A stretch of 64,000 nucleotides of DNA from Flavobacterium sp. KJJ (GTDB taxonomy: Bacteria; Bacteroidota; Bacteroidia; Flavobacteriales; Flavobacteriaceae). Positions 9,477 to 19,700 of this stretch are shown piece after piece. The DNA is taken from the NCBI RefSeq assembly GCF_000708595.2, contig NZ_JARP01000004.1:62001-126000 (forward strand), read 5' to 3'. The notes under the pieces were generated by a model that worked only from the letters and a program-made list of their open reading frames with translations, was not told the DNA's origin and searched no databases. The position numbers and the translations under genes are program-made. The first letter of the stretch is position 1, and every line of letters begins with the position of its first letter.

Positions 9477-11195
9477 CTAATCCCTCAAAATATCCTCGAC
9501 AATACGCAACGAAGCCGCTTCGCAAAAATCAAGGCCTGAATAATCCGGATTAAGTCCGCCAATGTAAGGCACTGCCATAATATAAAGGTTTTTATTATAA
9601 GCGCCGTATTGATCGATAATCTGAAAATTGTCATTAATTGCTATTCCAGAAACATTCATAAAATAATCTCCGTGTGCATCTTTCTGGATGGTTTCTTGAT
9701 CTTTCGTAAATGCGTCATGTCCAGCTTGTGTCGATTTAAACTTTAGGCGGGCGGGACTAATTGCTTTTTGGGAAAGCAGACTCTTAAAAGGAAAATCATT
9801 ATAAGATAAATGTGGCTGTCCCACACAATCAATAAATGTTTTGTAATAAACAGATTGACTTTTATTATTGCTGTCAGTGAAATTATATAGAATACCTCCT
9901 TTATTTTGAGGTTCAACTGTGCTGTCAGCACCAACCGGAACAAGATCCAGAACACCGGCCTGATGAAGTGCAAGCAATTCTTCGCAAGATTTCTGCGGAA
10001 CAAATGCAATTACAATCGAAATTAGCGGCATTAGAACTTTTTGAAGGCGTTGCATATCTTCTGCAGATAAATATTTAGCAGGATGGTTCATCGCAAAACT
10101 GAGAACGGCCAGCATTTCTTTCCAATAAACTGACTCGTGCCTTTTGATTGATTTCTCTGCCTGAACATATTCAGCTTTTAAAAGTTGAAACGGATCTAGA
10201 TTTTCACGCAGTTCCATCATTTCTGCCACAAAATCCTCAATTGAGAGGTCTTTAATACGCTGATAAAAATCAGGATCTCGATCTCTAAAAATATCTTTAA
10301 AGTCTTTTTCAAAAATAAAATCAAGCGATAAGAATCCATTATTATTTTTTCTGTGATTTTCTATTTCTTCTTGAGTCAAAAGAGATTTATTCGAAAGATG
10401 AGAATCTTCTAAATGAAAACGCACCGCAGGAAGCATACCACTTCTAGAATGCATCATAATTTTAAATGCACGACTTTCAGGAAGTAATTGAAAAGAAAGA
10501 TTGCCATCAGTTCCTTTTTCAAATGACCCGTTATGTCTTGCAAGTGTTCTAATAGCATCAATAGCAGTTAAAGAAGATCCTTTTACCGCGATAGCGTGAT
10601 TTAGTTTTTGCACCAATTTTTGAGGTGGATATGGAGCATCATAATAACCTGGTATTTTGCCTTCGTGACGTATTGGCCATTTGTGTCCCGTGCAGATAAT
10701 GGCAAAGTCAAATTCTTCGCTATCTCTATTTAATATTTCAACCGTTACAGTTTTATCTTCCAAATTATAACTGATATCTGTAACTGTGCTCTGGAAATGG
10801 GTTCTTGTAATAATTCCTAATTCTGATGCCGTTTTGCGCAGTATTTCAAATTGAGCCGAAAGATATTGGCCAAAAAGCAATCTTGGCACTACTTTATATT
10901 CGTTAAATTTATTTGGGTCGATTTTAAATCGCTCTAATAATGCAGCTGGCGCCGTGTGAATCCAATCTGACATTGGAGTTACAATATTAGGAACTTCATT
11001 ATCCGATACATTTGTTATATGTTCATCATTTGCACCTTCACTGCTGTACGGCATTCCCGAGCCAAGCTCTGCTTTTCTCTCAAAAATATCAATCTCAAAA
11101 TCATTGGTTCCAGATTCAATCAGCCTTTTATAAACAAAAAGACCGCTCGGACCACCTCCTAAAATTGCAATACGTTTTTTATTTTTGATATCCAT
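9477..11195 (-). CDS. FAD/NAD(P)-binding oxidoreductase-like protein
   Basis: 572 residues. The N-terminus has a Rossmann dinucleotide-binding motif (RIAILGGGPSGLFVYKRL) and then the acidic end of the second strand (IDIFERKAELGSGMPY). This is the layout of the FAD-NAD(P)-binding family that includes stand-alone redox proteins of unknown substrate. A second nucleotide-binding region may lie near CTGHKWP, and a C-terminal segment GLNPDYSGLDFCEAASLRI resembles the FAD-contacting tail of such proteins. There is no signal peptide, so it is likely cytoplasmic. A 368-bp gap with a terminator separates it from the aldehyde dehydrogenase gene upstream, so it is probably transcribed separately. Substrate unknown. 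Confidence 0.75.
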   Translation of the reverse strand: MDIKNKKRIAILGGGPSGLFVYKRLIESGTNDFEIDIFERKAELGSGMPYSSEGANDEHITNVSDNEVPNIVTPMSDWIHTAPAALLERFKIDPNKFNEYKVVPRLLFGQYLSAQFEILRKTASELGIITRTHFQSTVTDISYNLEDKTVTVEILNRDSEEFDFAIICTGHKWPIRHEGKIPGYYDAPYPPQKLVQKLNHAIAVKGSSLTAIDAIRTLARHNGSFEKGTDGNLSFQLLPESRAFKIMMHSRSGMLPAVRFHLEDSHLSNKSLLTQEEIENHRKNNNGFLSLDFIFEKDFKDIFRDRDPDFYQRIKDLSIEDFVAEMMELRENLDPFQLLKAEYVQAEKSIKRHESVYWKEMLAVLSFAMNHPAKYLSAEDMQRLQKVLMPLISIVIAFVPQKSCEELLALHQAGVLDLVPVGADSTVEPQNKGGILYNFTDSNNKSQSVYYKTFIDCVGQPHLSYNDFPFKSLLSQKAISPARLKFKSTQAGHDAFTKDQETIQKDAHGDYFMNVSGIAINDNFQIIDQYGAYNKNLYIMAVPYIGGLNPDYSGLDFCEAASLRIVEDILRD

Positions 11196-11563
11196 TCGAT
11201 TTAAATATTGAATATTATTTATCTTTTAGTTAAAGAATAATAGTATTATTTGAGACAATAATCTACTTTGCAGAGGCTGATAACAGAGATATAAAAAATA
11301 TAAATTACATCGCTATTCAAAAATATGCCTATAAGGTGCCATACTGCATTTACAAATATCAAATAAGCTGTTTAATTTTTGTTATATGATTTAATGCAGA
11401 AATTATAAAATTTAAGAGATAAGCCAAAACCCAATTCAAATTTTAAAGCTTTGATGATATTACACTACTGTTTTGCTTCTTAAAAATTAGACCAGAGCAT
11501 TTTATATAAAAAAAGCAACAGTATAATGGCTGTTGCTTTTTCTATATAAAATTTTAAAAATAA
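11196..11563. other. Intergenic region with terminator
   Basis: The 368 bp between the aldehyde dehydrogenase gene and the FAD protein gene contain a strong terminator hairpin (11511-11540) near one end. The rest is AT-rich DNA that presumably carries the promoter of the FAD gene. No other structure or open frame stands out. Confidence 0.4.
11511..11540 (-). terminator. Rho-independent terminator of the aldehyde dehydrogenase gene
   Basis: A perfect 11-bp stem (AAAAGCAACAG / CTGTTGCTTTT) encloses an 8-nt loop, about 23 bp past the stop at 11564. Read on the minus strand, the stem is followed by a run of T residues. Confidence 0.8.
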
Positions 11564-12958
11564 TTACAAATATTTACTTTTAAAAACCGTCATTTTTTCT
11601 CTTGTCATATCATTTATTGTATAGGAGATGCCACCCATTCCTAAGCCAGAAGCATCTCTTCCTCCAAAGGGCATCCAATCGACTCTAAATGCAGTATTGT
11701 CGTTAATCATAACAGCAGTGGCGTTTAATTTTTTTGAAACCTCTAAAGCGATATCAACATTTTTTGTAAAAACAGCGGCTTGAAAATGAACATCTAAAGC
11801 GTTTGCTCTTTTTATTGCTTCTTCTCTATCTGTAAAAGAATAAATACATACAACAGGGCCAAAAATCTCATTCGTTGATACTTTAGCATCTTCTGATGGA
11901 TTAAGCAAAACTGTTGGCTGAAAACACGTATCAGAAATTCTTTTTCCGCCTGTAACTAATTTAGCGCCACTTTCTATCGCTTCATTCACCCATTCTTCAA
12001 CTCGGTTAACTTCTTTTGTCGTAATAAGCGAACCGACATCTGTTGTTTTATCAAACGGATTTCCAACAATTAATTTGCTGGTGGCTTCAGAAAATTGTTC
12101 AACAAACCGATCACAAATTTCCTGATTTACATAAATCTTCTGAACAGAAACACAAACTTGGCCTGCGTGATAAAAACCTCCTTTTACCAAATCTGGAATC
12201 ATCTCACTAAAAGCAGCATCACTTTCAACAATAACCGGCGCTGCACCGCCATGTTCGAGCGCACATCTTGTTCCCGGAGGTAATTTGCTTTTTAAAGACC
12301 AGCCTACTTTTGCTGAACCTATGAAAGTTAAAAAATGAACTCTAGAATCTGTAACCAGCAATTCTGCCGTTTCATTATCACATAAGACCACTTGCACCCA
12401 ACCGTCTGGCAAACCGGCTTCTTTTAAAATACCTGCGAGTGCAAGACCCGATAAGGGTGTATTGCTTGATGGTTTAAAAATAATAGGACAGCCGGCGGCA
12501 ACAGCAGTTGCGATTTGATGCACCGCTAAATTTAACGGATGATTGAAAGCACTGACCGCAGCAACAACACCAATAGGTTCTTTTGTCGTAAAAGCAATTC
12601 TATTTAAAGAAGCTTCTGTAAGTGCCATCGGAATCTGTTCGCCTTTAATTTGCGATATATGTTCGGCTGCTAACTTTACACCTTTAACAGCTCTTATTAT
12701 TTCTGCCTTGGAATCTTTATACGGTTTTCCGCCTTCACTAATGGCTAAGTGTATTAATTCCTCACTCCTTTCATTCATTATTGAAGCTGCTTTTTCGAGA
12801 ATCTCAATTCTTTTATAAGCCGGAAGCCAATTCGATTGATCGTTAAATAACTTTTGAGCAGTTTGCAAAGCATTTTCAATATCATCTTTATTGACCAACG
12901 GAAGTTCTTTTACAAGACTTTGATCGTAGGGGAATATTATTTTTGTGGTATTTTCCAT
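11564..12958 (-). CDS. NAD(P)-dependent aldehyde dehydrogenase family protein
   Basis: 464 residues from the ATG at 12958. The frame is open to 13015, but the extra N-terminus (MNFVTIETW...) is hydrophobic and unlike the family, so the inner Met (MENTTKIIFPYDQ) is preferred. It oxidises an aldehyde to an acid using NAD(P)+. The nucleotide-binding region (PLSGLALAGILKEAGLPDGW, FIGSAKVGW), the general-base Glu in ALEHGGAAPV (about residue 234) and the catalytic Cys in HAGQVCVSVQ (about residue 270) are all present, so the enzyme should be active. The ABM monooxygenase and DJ-1 genes lie just upstream on the same strand. Substrate cannot be told from sequence; lactaldehyde- or phosphonoacetaldehyde-type relatives are possible. 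Confidence 0.88.
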   Translation of the reverse strand: MENTTKIIFPYDQSLVKELPLVNKDDIENALQTAQKLFNDQSNWLPAYKRIEILEKAASIMNERSEELIHLAISEGGKPYKDSKAEIIRAVKGVKLAAEHISQIKGEQIPMALTEASLNRIAFTTKEPIGVVAAVSAFNHPLNLAVHQIATAVAAGCPIIFKPSSNTPLSGLALAGILKEAGLPDGWVQVVLCDNETAELLVTDSRVHFLTFIGSAKVGWSLKSKLPPGTRCALEHGGAAPVIVESDAAFSEMIPDLVKGGFYHAGQVCVSVQKIYVNQEICDRFVEQFSEATSKLIVGNPFDKTTDVGSLITTKEVNRVEEWVNEAIESGAKLVTGGKRISDTCFQPTVLLNPSEDAKVSTNEIFGPVVCIYSFTDREEAIKRANALDVHFQAAVFTKNVDIALEVSKKLNATAVMINDNTAFRVDWMPFGGRDASGLGMGGISYTINDMTREKMTVFKSKYL

Positions 12959-13097
12959 AAATATTTTTTTAATATATAAGCTTAAAAACCATGTTTCAAT
13001 TGTAACGAAATTCATTTAAACATGATTTGTTTTTTAAATTTAATCAAATTATCGATGATTACAATGCCAAATACACAATATTAAACTTTGACAGCTT

Positions 13098-13406
13098 TTA
13101 CAAATAAGTTACGGGAGTAGTTAAAATAATTTCTCTTTTTTCTAATAAAGGAACAATTTTTCCTAAAACTAAATCTTGAAAATGAGATGAATTTCGATGT
13201 TCTTCTATCGCAGATTCACTACTATACCCTTCAAATAAAACGATTGTATTTAGATCCGAATTGCCTTGATGAATTTCATAAAATAGATTGCCACTTTCTT
13301 TAATACTTTCTTCTTGTACTTTTTGGAGCAGATTTAAAACATTTTCAATCTGGCCTTCTATAACTTTCCATGTTGCAAAAACATGAATTGGTTTTTGATT
13401 TTTCAT
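13098..13406 (-). CDS. ABM-domain protein, putative quinol monooxygenase (YgiN-like)
   Basis: 102 residues from the inner ATG at 13406 (MKNQKPIHVFATW); an upstream Met at 13433 would add nine Lys/Asn-rich residues. The single antibiotic-biosynthesis-monooxygenase fold is recognisable from the pattern VFATWKVIEGQIENVLNLL, ESGNLFYEIHQ, LFEGYSSESAIEEH, SSHF. Proteins of this type are small dimeric cofactor-free oxygenases acting on quinols or similar aromatics, or structural relatives with no known activity. It lies between the aldehyde dehydrogenase and the exported DJ-1 protein, which suggests a shared link to reactive carbonyl or quinone metabolism, but that is inference. Confidence 0.75.
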   Translation of the reverse strand: MKNQKPIHVFATWKVIEGQIENVLNLLQKVQEESIKESGNLFYEIHQGNSDLNTIVLFEGYSSESAIEEHRNSSHFQDLVLGKIVPLLEKREIILTTPVTYL

Positions 13407-13495
13407 TTTTGATTTTTTATAATTATTTTTCAATTTTAATTATGAATAATATTGACCTTCATTCAGATTTTGAAGAAGGTCAATACAATTTAATA

Positions 13496-14290
13496 TTATT
13501 TCTTAGCAGATTCTAAGATAACAATCATTTTTTCAGCAACTCCTTTTGCAGAAGCAGGGTTTTGACCGGTAACTAAATTGCCATCTGCAATACTGTGCGC
13601 TGACCATACTGCAGCTGCGTGGAATTTTGCACCTTGTTTTGTTAATGCAGTTTCAAGCAGGAAAGGCACATCTGCTATAGCGTAACCTCTCTCTTCTTCA
13701 TCTGTAAAAGAAGTAATATTTTTACCATTTACTAAATAAGATCCGTTGCTTAATTTTACATTTAATAAGGATACAGGACCGTGACAGACCGCTCCTACAA
13801 CAGCATTTCTTTCATACGTTTCTTTAATTACTTTTTTAAGAAGCTGATTTTCGGGCATATCCACCATTGGAGCTAATCCGCCAGGAACAAAAATAGCATC
13901 ATATTTACTCACATCAACATCTGAAAGTTTAACTGCTTTCTGCATACTTTCCCAACCTTTGCCTGTTAGAAAAGCAAGATTGTCAGCATCATTTACCAAA
14001 TTAAGGGCATCTAAATACGGGGTATCTCCTGTTAAGCTGGCAAAATCAATCTGGTAATTTGCTCTTTCAAATTCTGCATAAGGATGCGCTACTTCTGGAA
14101 GAAAAGTTCCTGTTCTTCTGTTGTTTGGTCCAATAGCATTGGCATTAGACACAATAATTAAAATTTTCTTGTTCATTTTTGCTTCGTTTTTAAGGTTTGT
14201 TTTTTGTTTTACTAATGTGTTATCTTTTTGATTTTGGGCATGAGAAGAAAAAAAGGCAAAAGCCATTGCCGCGATAATAAGTTTTTTCAT
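13496..14290 (-). CDS. DJ-1/PfpI (Hsp31-like) family protein with signal peptide
   Basis: 264 residues. An N-terminal signal peptide (MKKLIIAAMAFAFFSSHAQ) precedes a complete DJ-1/PfpI domain starting near residue 40 (MNKKILIIVSN). The nucleophile elbow AVCHGP places the reactive Cys at about residue 168, and the long form (TFLPEVAHPYAEF, DAIFVPGGLAPMVD, VWSAHSIADGNLVTGQNPAS) fits Hsp31/glyoxalase III-like members. These convert methylglyoxal to lactate without glutathione, act as chaperones, or deglycate proteins. An exported version is less usual. A second Met at the domain start could give a cytoplasmic form. The Crp/Fnr gene lies upstream on the same strand. Confidence 0.8.
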   Translation of the reverse strand: MKKLIIAAMAFAFFSSHAQNQKDNTLVKQKTNLKNEAKMNKKILIIVSNANAIGPNNRRTGTFLPEVAHPYAEFERANYQIDFASLTGDTPYLDALNLVNDADNLAFLTGKGWESMQKAVKLSDVDVSKYDAIFVPGGLAPMVDMPENQLLKKVIKETYERNAVVGAVCHGPVSLLNVKLSNGSYLVNGKNITSFTDEEERGYAIADVPFLLETALTKQGAKFHAAAVWSAHSIADGNLVTGQNPASAKGVAEKMIVILESAKK

Positions 14291-14420
14291 TTCTATAAAT
14301 TTTAAAGGTTGTTAATGAATTATTTATAGGGCAAATTTATACCAGCTCTAGTCCTCAATACGAGGAGAAAAGTCACAAAAAAAGTGTGATGAAAATCACA
14401 CTTTGAAAAAAACAGTTATG

Positions 14421-14990
14421 TTATTTATTGCTGGAGTAAAGCCTGCTAAGGGTTTCGCGGCTGACTCCAAGATATTCTGCAATATATTTTTTTGGAATTT
14501 TCTGCATTAGATTGGGATAAAGCGCTGCAAATTCTTTATATCGCTGCTGTGGATTATTAGAAAGTAACGAAATAACGCGCTGCTGAAGCGCAATATATCC
14601 TTTAGTTAATTTTACCCTGAAAAAGTGTTCCATTTTATGAAGTGCAGTTGACAATTGTTCCCTTCCATCAAGCGTGAGGCATAAAACCTCTCCCGCTTCC
14701 ATACATAAAACATTCATATTTGCCTGTTTTTGATTGAAATAGGAAATATAATCAGACATCCACCAATTTTCTGTTGCAAATTGTACGATGTGTTCTTTTC
14801 CATCTTCATCAAGGTAAAAAACTCTAAAAATACCGCTCATAATAATGTATTCATATTTCGCATCATCACCTTGCTGAATTAGGTATTGATTTTTCAAAAC
14901 CTTTCTTATTGTAAAAAAGGGCTTGATCGATTCAAACTCTTCATCACTGATGGAGATAATTTCTTCAATATGTTTTCTAAGTTTTTCCAT
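14421..14990 (-). CDS. Crp/Fnr-family transcriptional regulator
   Basis: 189 residues from ATG 14990 (MEKLRKHIEEII); an upstream Met at 15011 is possible but less likely. It has the cyclic-nucleotide-binding jelly roll (LKNQYLIQQGDDAKYEYIIMSG, FRVFYLDEDGKEHIVQFA) and a C-terminal helix-turn-helix (KYIAEYLGVSRETLSRLYS). No Cys cluster for an Fe-S sensor is visible. Bacteroidota carry many such regulators next to stress genes with unknown ligands. The exported DJ-1 gene begins 130 bp downstream and is a plausible target. Confidence 0.85.
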   Translation of the reverse strand: MEKLRKHIEEIISISDEEFESIKPFFTIRKVLKNQYLIQQGDDAKYEYIIMSGIFRVFYLDEDGKEHIVQFATENWWMSDYISYFNQKQANMNVLCMEAGEVLCLTLDGREQLSTALHKMEHFFRVKLTKGYIALQQRVISLLSNNPQQRYKEFAALYPNLMQKIPKKYIAEYLGVSRETLSRLYSSNK

Positions 14991-15091
14991 AATTGTATTT
15001 TGCAAAATCAAAGATAAAAGATTTATTGGTGTTTAGTTAAATCTAAAGATTCAAACTGGTTTTACTGTAAAACTGCTATGCCTATATTGTC

Positions 15092-15134
15092 AAAAACCCT
15101 TGATTTGAGAAATTCTCAATCAAGGGTTTTATTT
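15092..15134 (-). terminator. Terminator of the susCD operon
   Basis: A long inverted repeat (AAAACCCTTGATT...GAGAA and TTCTCAATCAAGGGTTTT, one bulged base) lies about 27 bp past the susD stop. On the minus strand it is followed by T-rich DNA. Confidence 0.8.
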
Positions 15135-15160
15135 GTACTAACAAAAATATTAAAAACTAA

Positions 15161-16726
15161 CTATTTTACGTCCCAGAAAATTTTAGTACTTAAATTATCA
15201 TTTGCTTTAACCGCATTATAATTATCAGTATTATAAACACTTTCAGAATTTGGATATGTCCAGCGCGTTGGCGGTGTTTTTCTAACCGTACTTGTTTCAT
15301 CTTCCTGGAATACCAAAGCAGGAAGTTTCAATCTTCTTTGCTCTGCCCAAGATTCATCAGCCTGCATTATGTTGTAATGAATATACTTTTGGAAAGCAAT
15401 CAATTCTAATTGAGCAGCGGCAGTTACAGCTCCTGCAAAGTTAATTTTAAGAATGTAAGCCTCAATTTCTGCAGTTGTAGGTTCTGTAGTTGGTTTCCAA
15501 GTAAGTACATCAGCTTTATCACCTAATCTAACATAATATTCAATTGATTGTCTGATCGCTTTCTCGAAATACGTTTTAGCTGTTGTGCCATTTCCGTTTC
15601 TTGAATAATACTCTGCAAGAATCAAATTTACTTCAGCAGCATTTATTAATGTTCCTGGAAGCCATTTGTTTCTGCTGATTACAGATCTGTTGTAGATTGC
15701 AATTTTACCATCAACTATTAATTGATCTTGAACACCTGAAGTCAGCGTTGGGTCAAGTCCTGTAAAAACTGTTGCCGTTTGTCCTTTTTCGAACAGCCAA
15801 GCTTCACGAGGGTCTCCATTGGCATTCATGTGGTCAATCATTGGTTTTGGAGCAACATTATTGTTAGCACCTTCTAAAGCATCTATAAAACCTGCACTAT
15901 CCAAATCAATATCTTGAGTATAAACTTTAAATGCAATGTTTTCTGAGTTTTCGTCTACAATTTTAGCTTCAGCAATGATTTCAGCAATCTCAGTATTTGC
16001 TCTAGAAGCCAAAGAAGGAACCGCAGAAACTCTATTTAAAATTCTCAAACGCAAAGAATTACAATAGTTTTTCCAGCTTACTAGATCTCCTTTATTGATC
16101 AAATCTTGATTTTTAAATTCCAAATCTACCTTTGGAGACAAAGCAATCGAATTCAATTCAGTAGAGAACGCTTTCAATTCATCCAACATTTTGATATAAA
16201 GCTCTGTTTGGTTATCATACTTAGCAACTGCATTAGCATAATTACCTCCTGTTGAACTAATTTTACCCGCTTGAGAGAAAGGAATATCTCCAAAGTTATC
16301 CACCATTTTTTCAGTATGATCATACAGATAAATAGTTGAAGTAATAGTATAGATTCTATTTTCTGTCTGTTCAGCGGCAGACAAAGAAGCCATCACTTTT
16401 TCTAGTTCTCTATATTGAGTAATGAAATTGTAATATCTTTTCCATCTGTCATTTACGGCAGGTCCAGGAATATAGCGTCCCGTTATGTTGGTAAATCCAT
16501 GAGCCTGTGTATAAGTTAAAGAAGTTGATCTTATAACAGTATAATAATTCCAATAAGACGGAATTACATCCTCAAAGTTAATTTTCATAAAACCTGCAAA
16601 CTGTTTCGGTACAGTTGTCGTTGTTACTGTAGACGGATCTTTGTATGCATCTTCGAAATCACCTTGCGAGCAAGAGCCGAAGAAACCAGCTGCCGCCACT
16701 AATGATATATATAATAATTTTTTCAT
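15161..16726 (-). CDS. SusD/RagB-like nutrient-binding outer-membrane lipoprotein
   Basis: 521 residues. The signal peptide ends in a lipobox with Cys at about residue 19 (AAGFFGSCSQGDFED); the acidic residues soon after Cys fit the Bacteroidota surface-lipoprotein export signal. The body has the helical TPR-like SusD fold of the SusD-like_2 type (LYDHTEKMVDNFGDIPFSQA, GTLINAAEVNLILAEYY, SWAEQRRLKLPAL). SusD proteins sit as lids on SusC porins and bind glycans or peptides at the surface. It begins 31 bp after the susC stop. No glycosidase gene is adjacent, so the substrate cannot be guessed. Confidence 0.92.
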   Translation of the reverse strand: MKKLLYISLVAAAGFFGSCSQGDFEDAYKDPSTVTTTTVPKQFAGFMKINFEDVIPSYWNYYTVIRSTSLTYTQAHGFTNITGRYIPGPAVNDRWKRYYNFITQYRELEKVMASLSAAEQTENRIYTITSTIYLYDHTEKMVDNFGDIPFSQAGKISSTGGNYANAVAKYDNQTELYIKMLDELKAFSTELNSIALSPKVDLEFKNQDLINKGDLVSWKNYCNSLRLRILNRVSAVPSLASRANTEIAEIIAEAKIVDENSENIAFKVYTQDIDLDSAGFIDALEGANNNVAPKPMIDHMNANGDPREAWLFEKGQTATVFTGLDPTLTSGVQDQLIVDGKIAIYNRSVISRNKWLPGTLINAAEVNLILAEYYSRNGNGTTAKTYFEKAIRQSIEYYVRLGDKADVLTWKPTTEPTTAEIEAYILKINFAGAVTAAAQLELIAFQKYIHYNIMQADESWAEQRRLKLPALVFQEDETSTVRKTPPTRWTYPNSESVYNTDNYNAVKANDNLSTKIFWDVK

Positions 16727-16757
16727 GTTGTTGTTTTTTTAATTATAACTTATAAAA

Positions 16758-19700
16758 TTAGAAAGATGCTCTTAACATTGCACCAAAACTTCTAGTTGCT
16801 GGAGTCAAACCTGCATTGTTAACGTTTTGAGACCATCTTGATCCTGAAGTTGTTGCCTCTGCATCCATATCTTTAATAGTTCTGTAGATATAAAATAGAT
16901 TACGTCCAAAAACAGAAAAACTTAATTTAGATGCTCCAATTTTACTAGCCCAGACAGCTGGCATATTATATGCTAATGATATTTCTCTTACTTTAACGTA
17001 GTTATTTTTTTGAATATATAAATCATAACGTGAACTGCTGTACTGAGGTCCACCCCAGTTGTAAGTCATATTATAGTAACCTGCCTGAGAGATAACATTT
17101 GTATTTGTTGCACCACTTGAAGTTACACCATCCATTATCATACCATCACGGTATAATGTTTGCCCTCCTGGTCCTGAAGTAGAACTATTAGGAACTTGAA
17201 CTCCTTGACCGTTAGCATCTTTGTAGTAAGTTAAACCACCACGCTCATTAGTACTAAAGTTCAAAGTTTCTTCTGTCAAACCTCTAGATTTCATCCAGTT
17301 AACTCCAGTTGGCATTAAATAACCTCCGTAAGAATAATCAATGTTTACATCTAATGTCAAACTTTTATAAGTAAATGAGTTGATCAAACCTCCCACACCT
17401 TTTGGTGTAGCTGTTCCGTATTTTTCCCATTTGTCTCCATCAATCATATAAAATCCATCAGAATCTACCATTTTATTACCTTCAGCATCTGTCTTAACAG
17501 GGTGTGCATAAATACCTCCCATCGGATCTCCAACTACTGATTTCAATTGAGCTGCAGAACCATCATAATCAGCATGCAATAATTCAGTTGCACCGTTAGC
17601 TAATTTTACAATTTTGTTTATGTTTTTTGCCCAGTTTAAAGTTACATCCCAAGAAAAATCTTCTGTTCTAAAAGGAGAAGCTGTAAAAGCAACTTCAAAC
17701 CCTTGATTACTTAATTCACCCACGTTCGCTAAAATAGAAGTTGCTCCGGTAGTTGGCGCTAAAGTCAAATCAAGGATTTGATCTTTAACTGTTGCATTAT
17801 AATAAGAGAAATCTAAACCAAGTCTTCTGTCGAAGAATTTAGTTTCAAAACCAAATTCATACTCCGTTTTCATTTCAGGTTTGATTCCCTCATTTCCATA
17901 TTTTGTTGGAGAAGTAGTAATCAATACTGGAGTTGTAGTTCCTTGAGTTCCTAACGAAGTTTGTGAGAATGCAATGTTGGCTGCATAACGATCTGGATAG
18001 TTACCTACAATACCCCAAGAACCACGCATTTTTGCATAACTGATAAATTCTGGCAATTGAACTGCATCTGACAATACAAAACTTGAATTTACAGATGGGT
18101 AAGTAAATGCATTATTATTTGGGTTCATTGTAGAAGTTCTGTCTCTTCTGATAGTTCCTTCAACAAATAAATAGTTTCTAAAGCTTGCGTTTAAAGTTCC
18201 AAAAACGGCATCTTTTACTATCTCATATTTTGAAGAAGTACTTGTTGGAGTATTTACAGATGAATTCATATCGTACCATCCTTCAACACTTAAACCGCCA
18301 TTTGTAGAGCGAGATAACATTTTACCTGTTTCATCTGATCCTGAATAACCAAGAAGAGCATTTAAACTAAAATCTTCTGTGATTTTTTTATTGTAAGTCA
18401 GCAATAAATCACCGTAAAGAATATTATAATCTTGAGAATCTATTAAATAAGAACCAGGTCCAAATCCGTAAATTAAAGGTTTTTCAACCGGATTTCTAGA
18501 TTCTGTATTTACTGAAGTTAAATCGGTAGACACACGCCCACGTAATGTTAAATCTTTAGTAAGAGTAAGCGTTTCAGTAAGACTTGCAATCAAACGATTT
18601 GTGATCTCGTCTTGTTGATTTGCGTTAATATTCCAGAAATAGTCACCAATATCTGCTTTGAAACCATTACGTATAATGTTTTCGTTTGGAGTTAAACTTT
18701 GATTGGTTCCTGTAACATATTTGTATCCTAAACTTGTTTGGTATTTAGCTTTATACCAATCTCCATTATCAAATGGACTAAGCATTCCTGTAAAATTATT
18801 GATCAAACGATCCATAGCATAAGTACGGTTATGAATATTTTGATTCATATAACTTACTATAACATCAGTTTTAGAATTTTTACCTGTTTTAAATGATGTA
18901 TTTAAATTGAAAGTATTTTTTTTGTTATTATTACCCATACTCAATCCTTCAGATTCCGTATGTGTATATGAAAAACGAACACTTGCATTTTCTGTATTGT
19001 TAGAAAGTGCTATGTTGGTTGTTCCGTCCCAAGCATTTTGGAATAAATTTTTATATCCATCTTTTTGAGCTGAATACGGACGCACTACTCCATCCCAAGA
19101 CATAATAGGCTGACCGTCAAACCACATTCCGAAGTTAGAACTTCCGTTAGAAACTCCTCTCGTATCAGCAATTCCATCTCCATTTGTATCATAATGAGCA
19201 AAACCGTCTGGAGCTAAAAATGCAGAAGTAGAATACGCTGGATTAGAATAACCTGGACCTCTTTCGTATTGAAATCTTGGTAAAAATGCAATTGAATTGT
19301 TAGAGTAACTTGTACTGAAATCAACGCCTAAACCTTTTTTGCCTTTTCCAGATTTAGAAGTAATCAATACAACACCATTTACAGCTTCAGAACCATATAA
19401 TGCAGCAGCAGAAGCTCCTTTAAGAATAGAGATATTCTCAATATCTTCAGGGTTAATATCAGCTAATCCATTACTTTTAACACGTGGTGCATTCCAGTAA
19501 TCATTATTATTCACCTCACCATCACGAATAGGCACACCATCTAAAACTATCAGAGGCTGATTTTTACCAGTGATAGAGTTTAATCCACGAATCTGTATGT
19601 TGATCGCTCCCGCTCCACCTGGAGTTGAAGAAACACGTACTCCTGGCGCTTTACCATATAAAGAATTTGCAATTGTTGGCGAAGCCGTTTTTGTTATCGC

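Noticed and set aside
9743..10009. Minus-strand frame of 88 codons inside the FAD protein gene
   Set aside because: It overlaps the real gene in another frame and has no homology-like features.
12958..13015. N-terminal extension of the aldehyde dehydrogenase
   Set aside because: Hydrophobic and unlike the family; the inner ATG fits family length and the A-rich leader.
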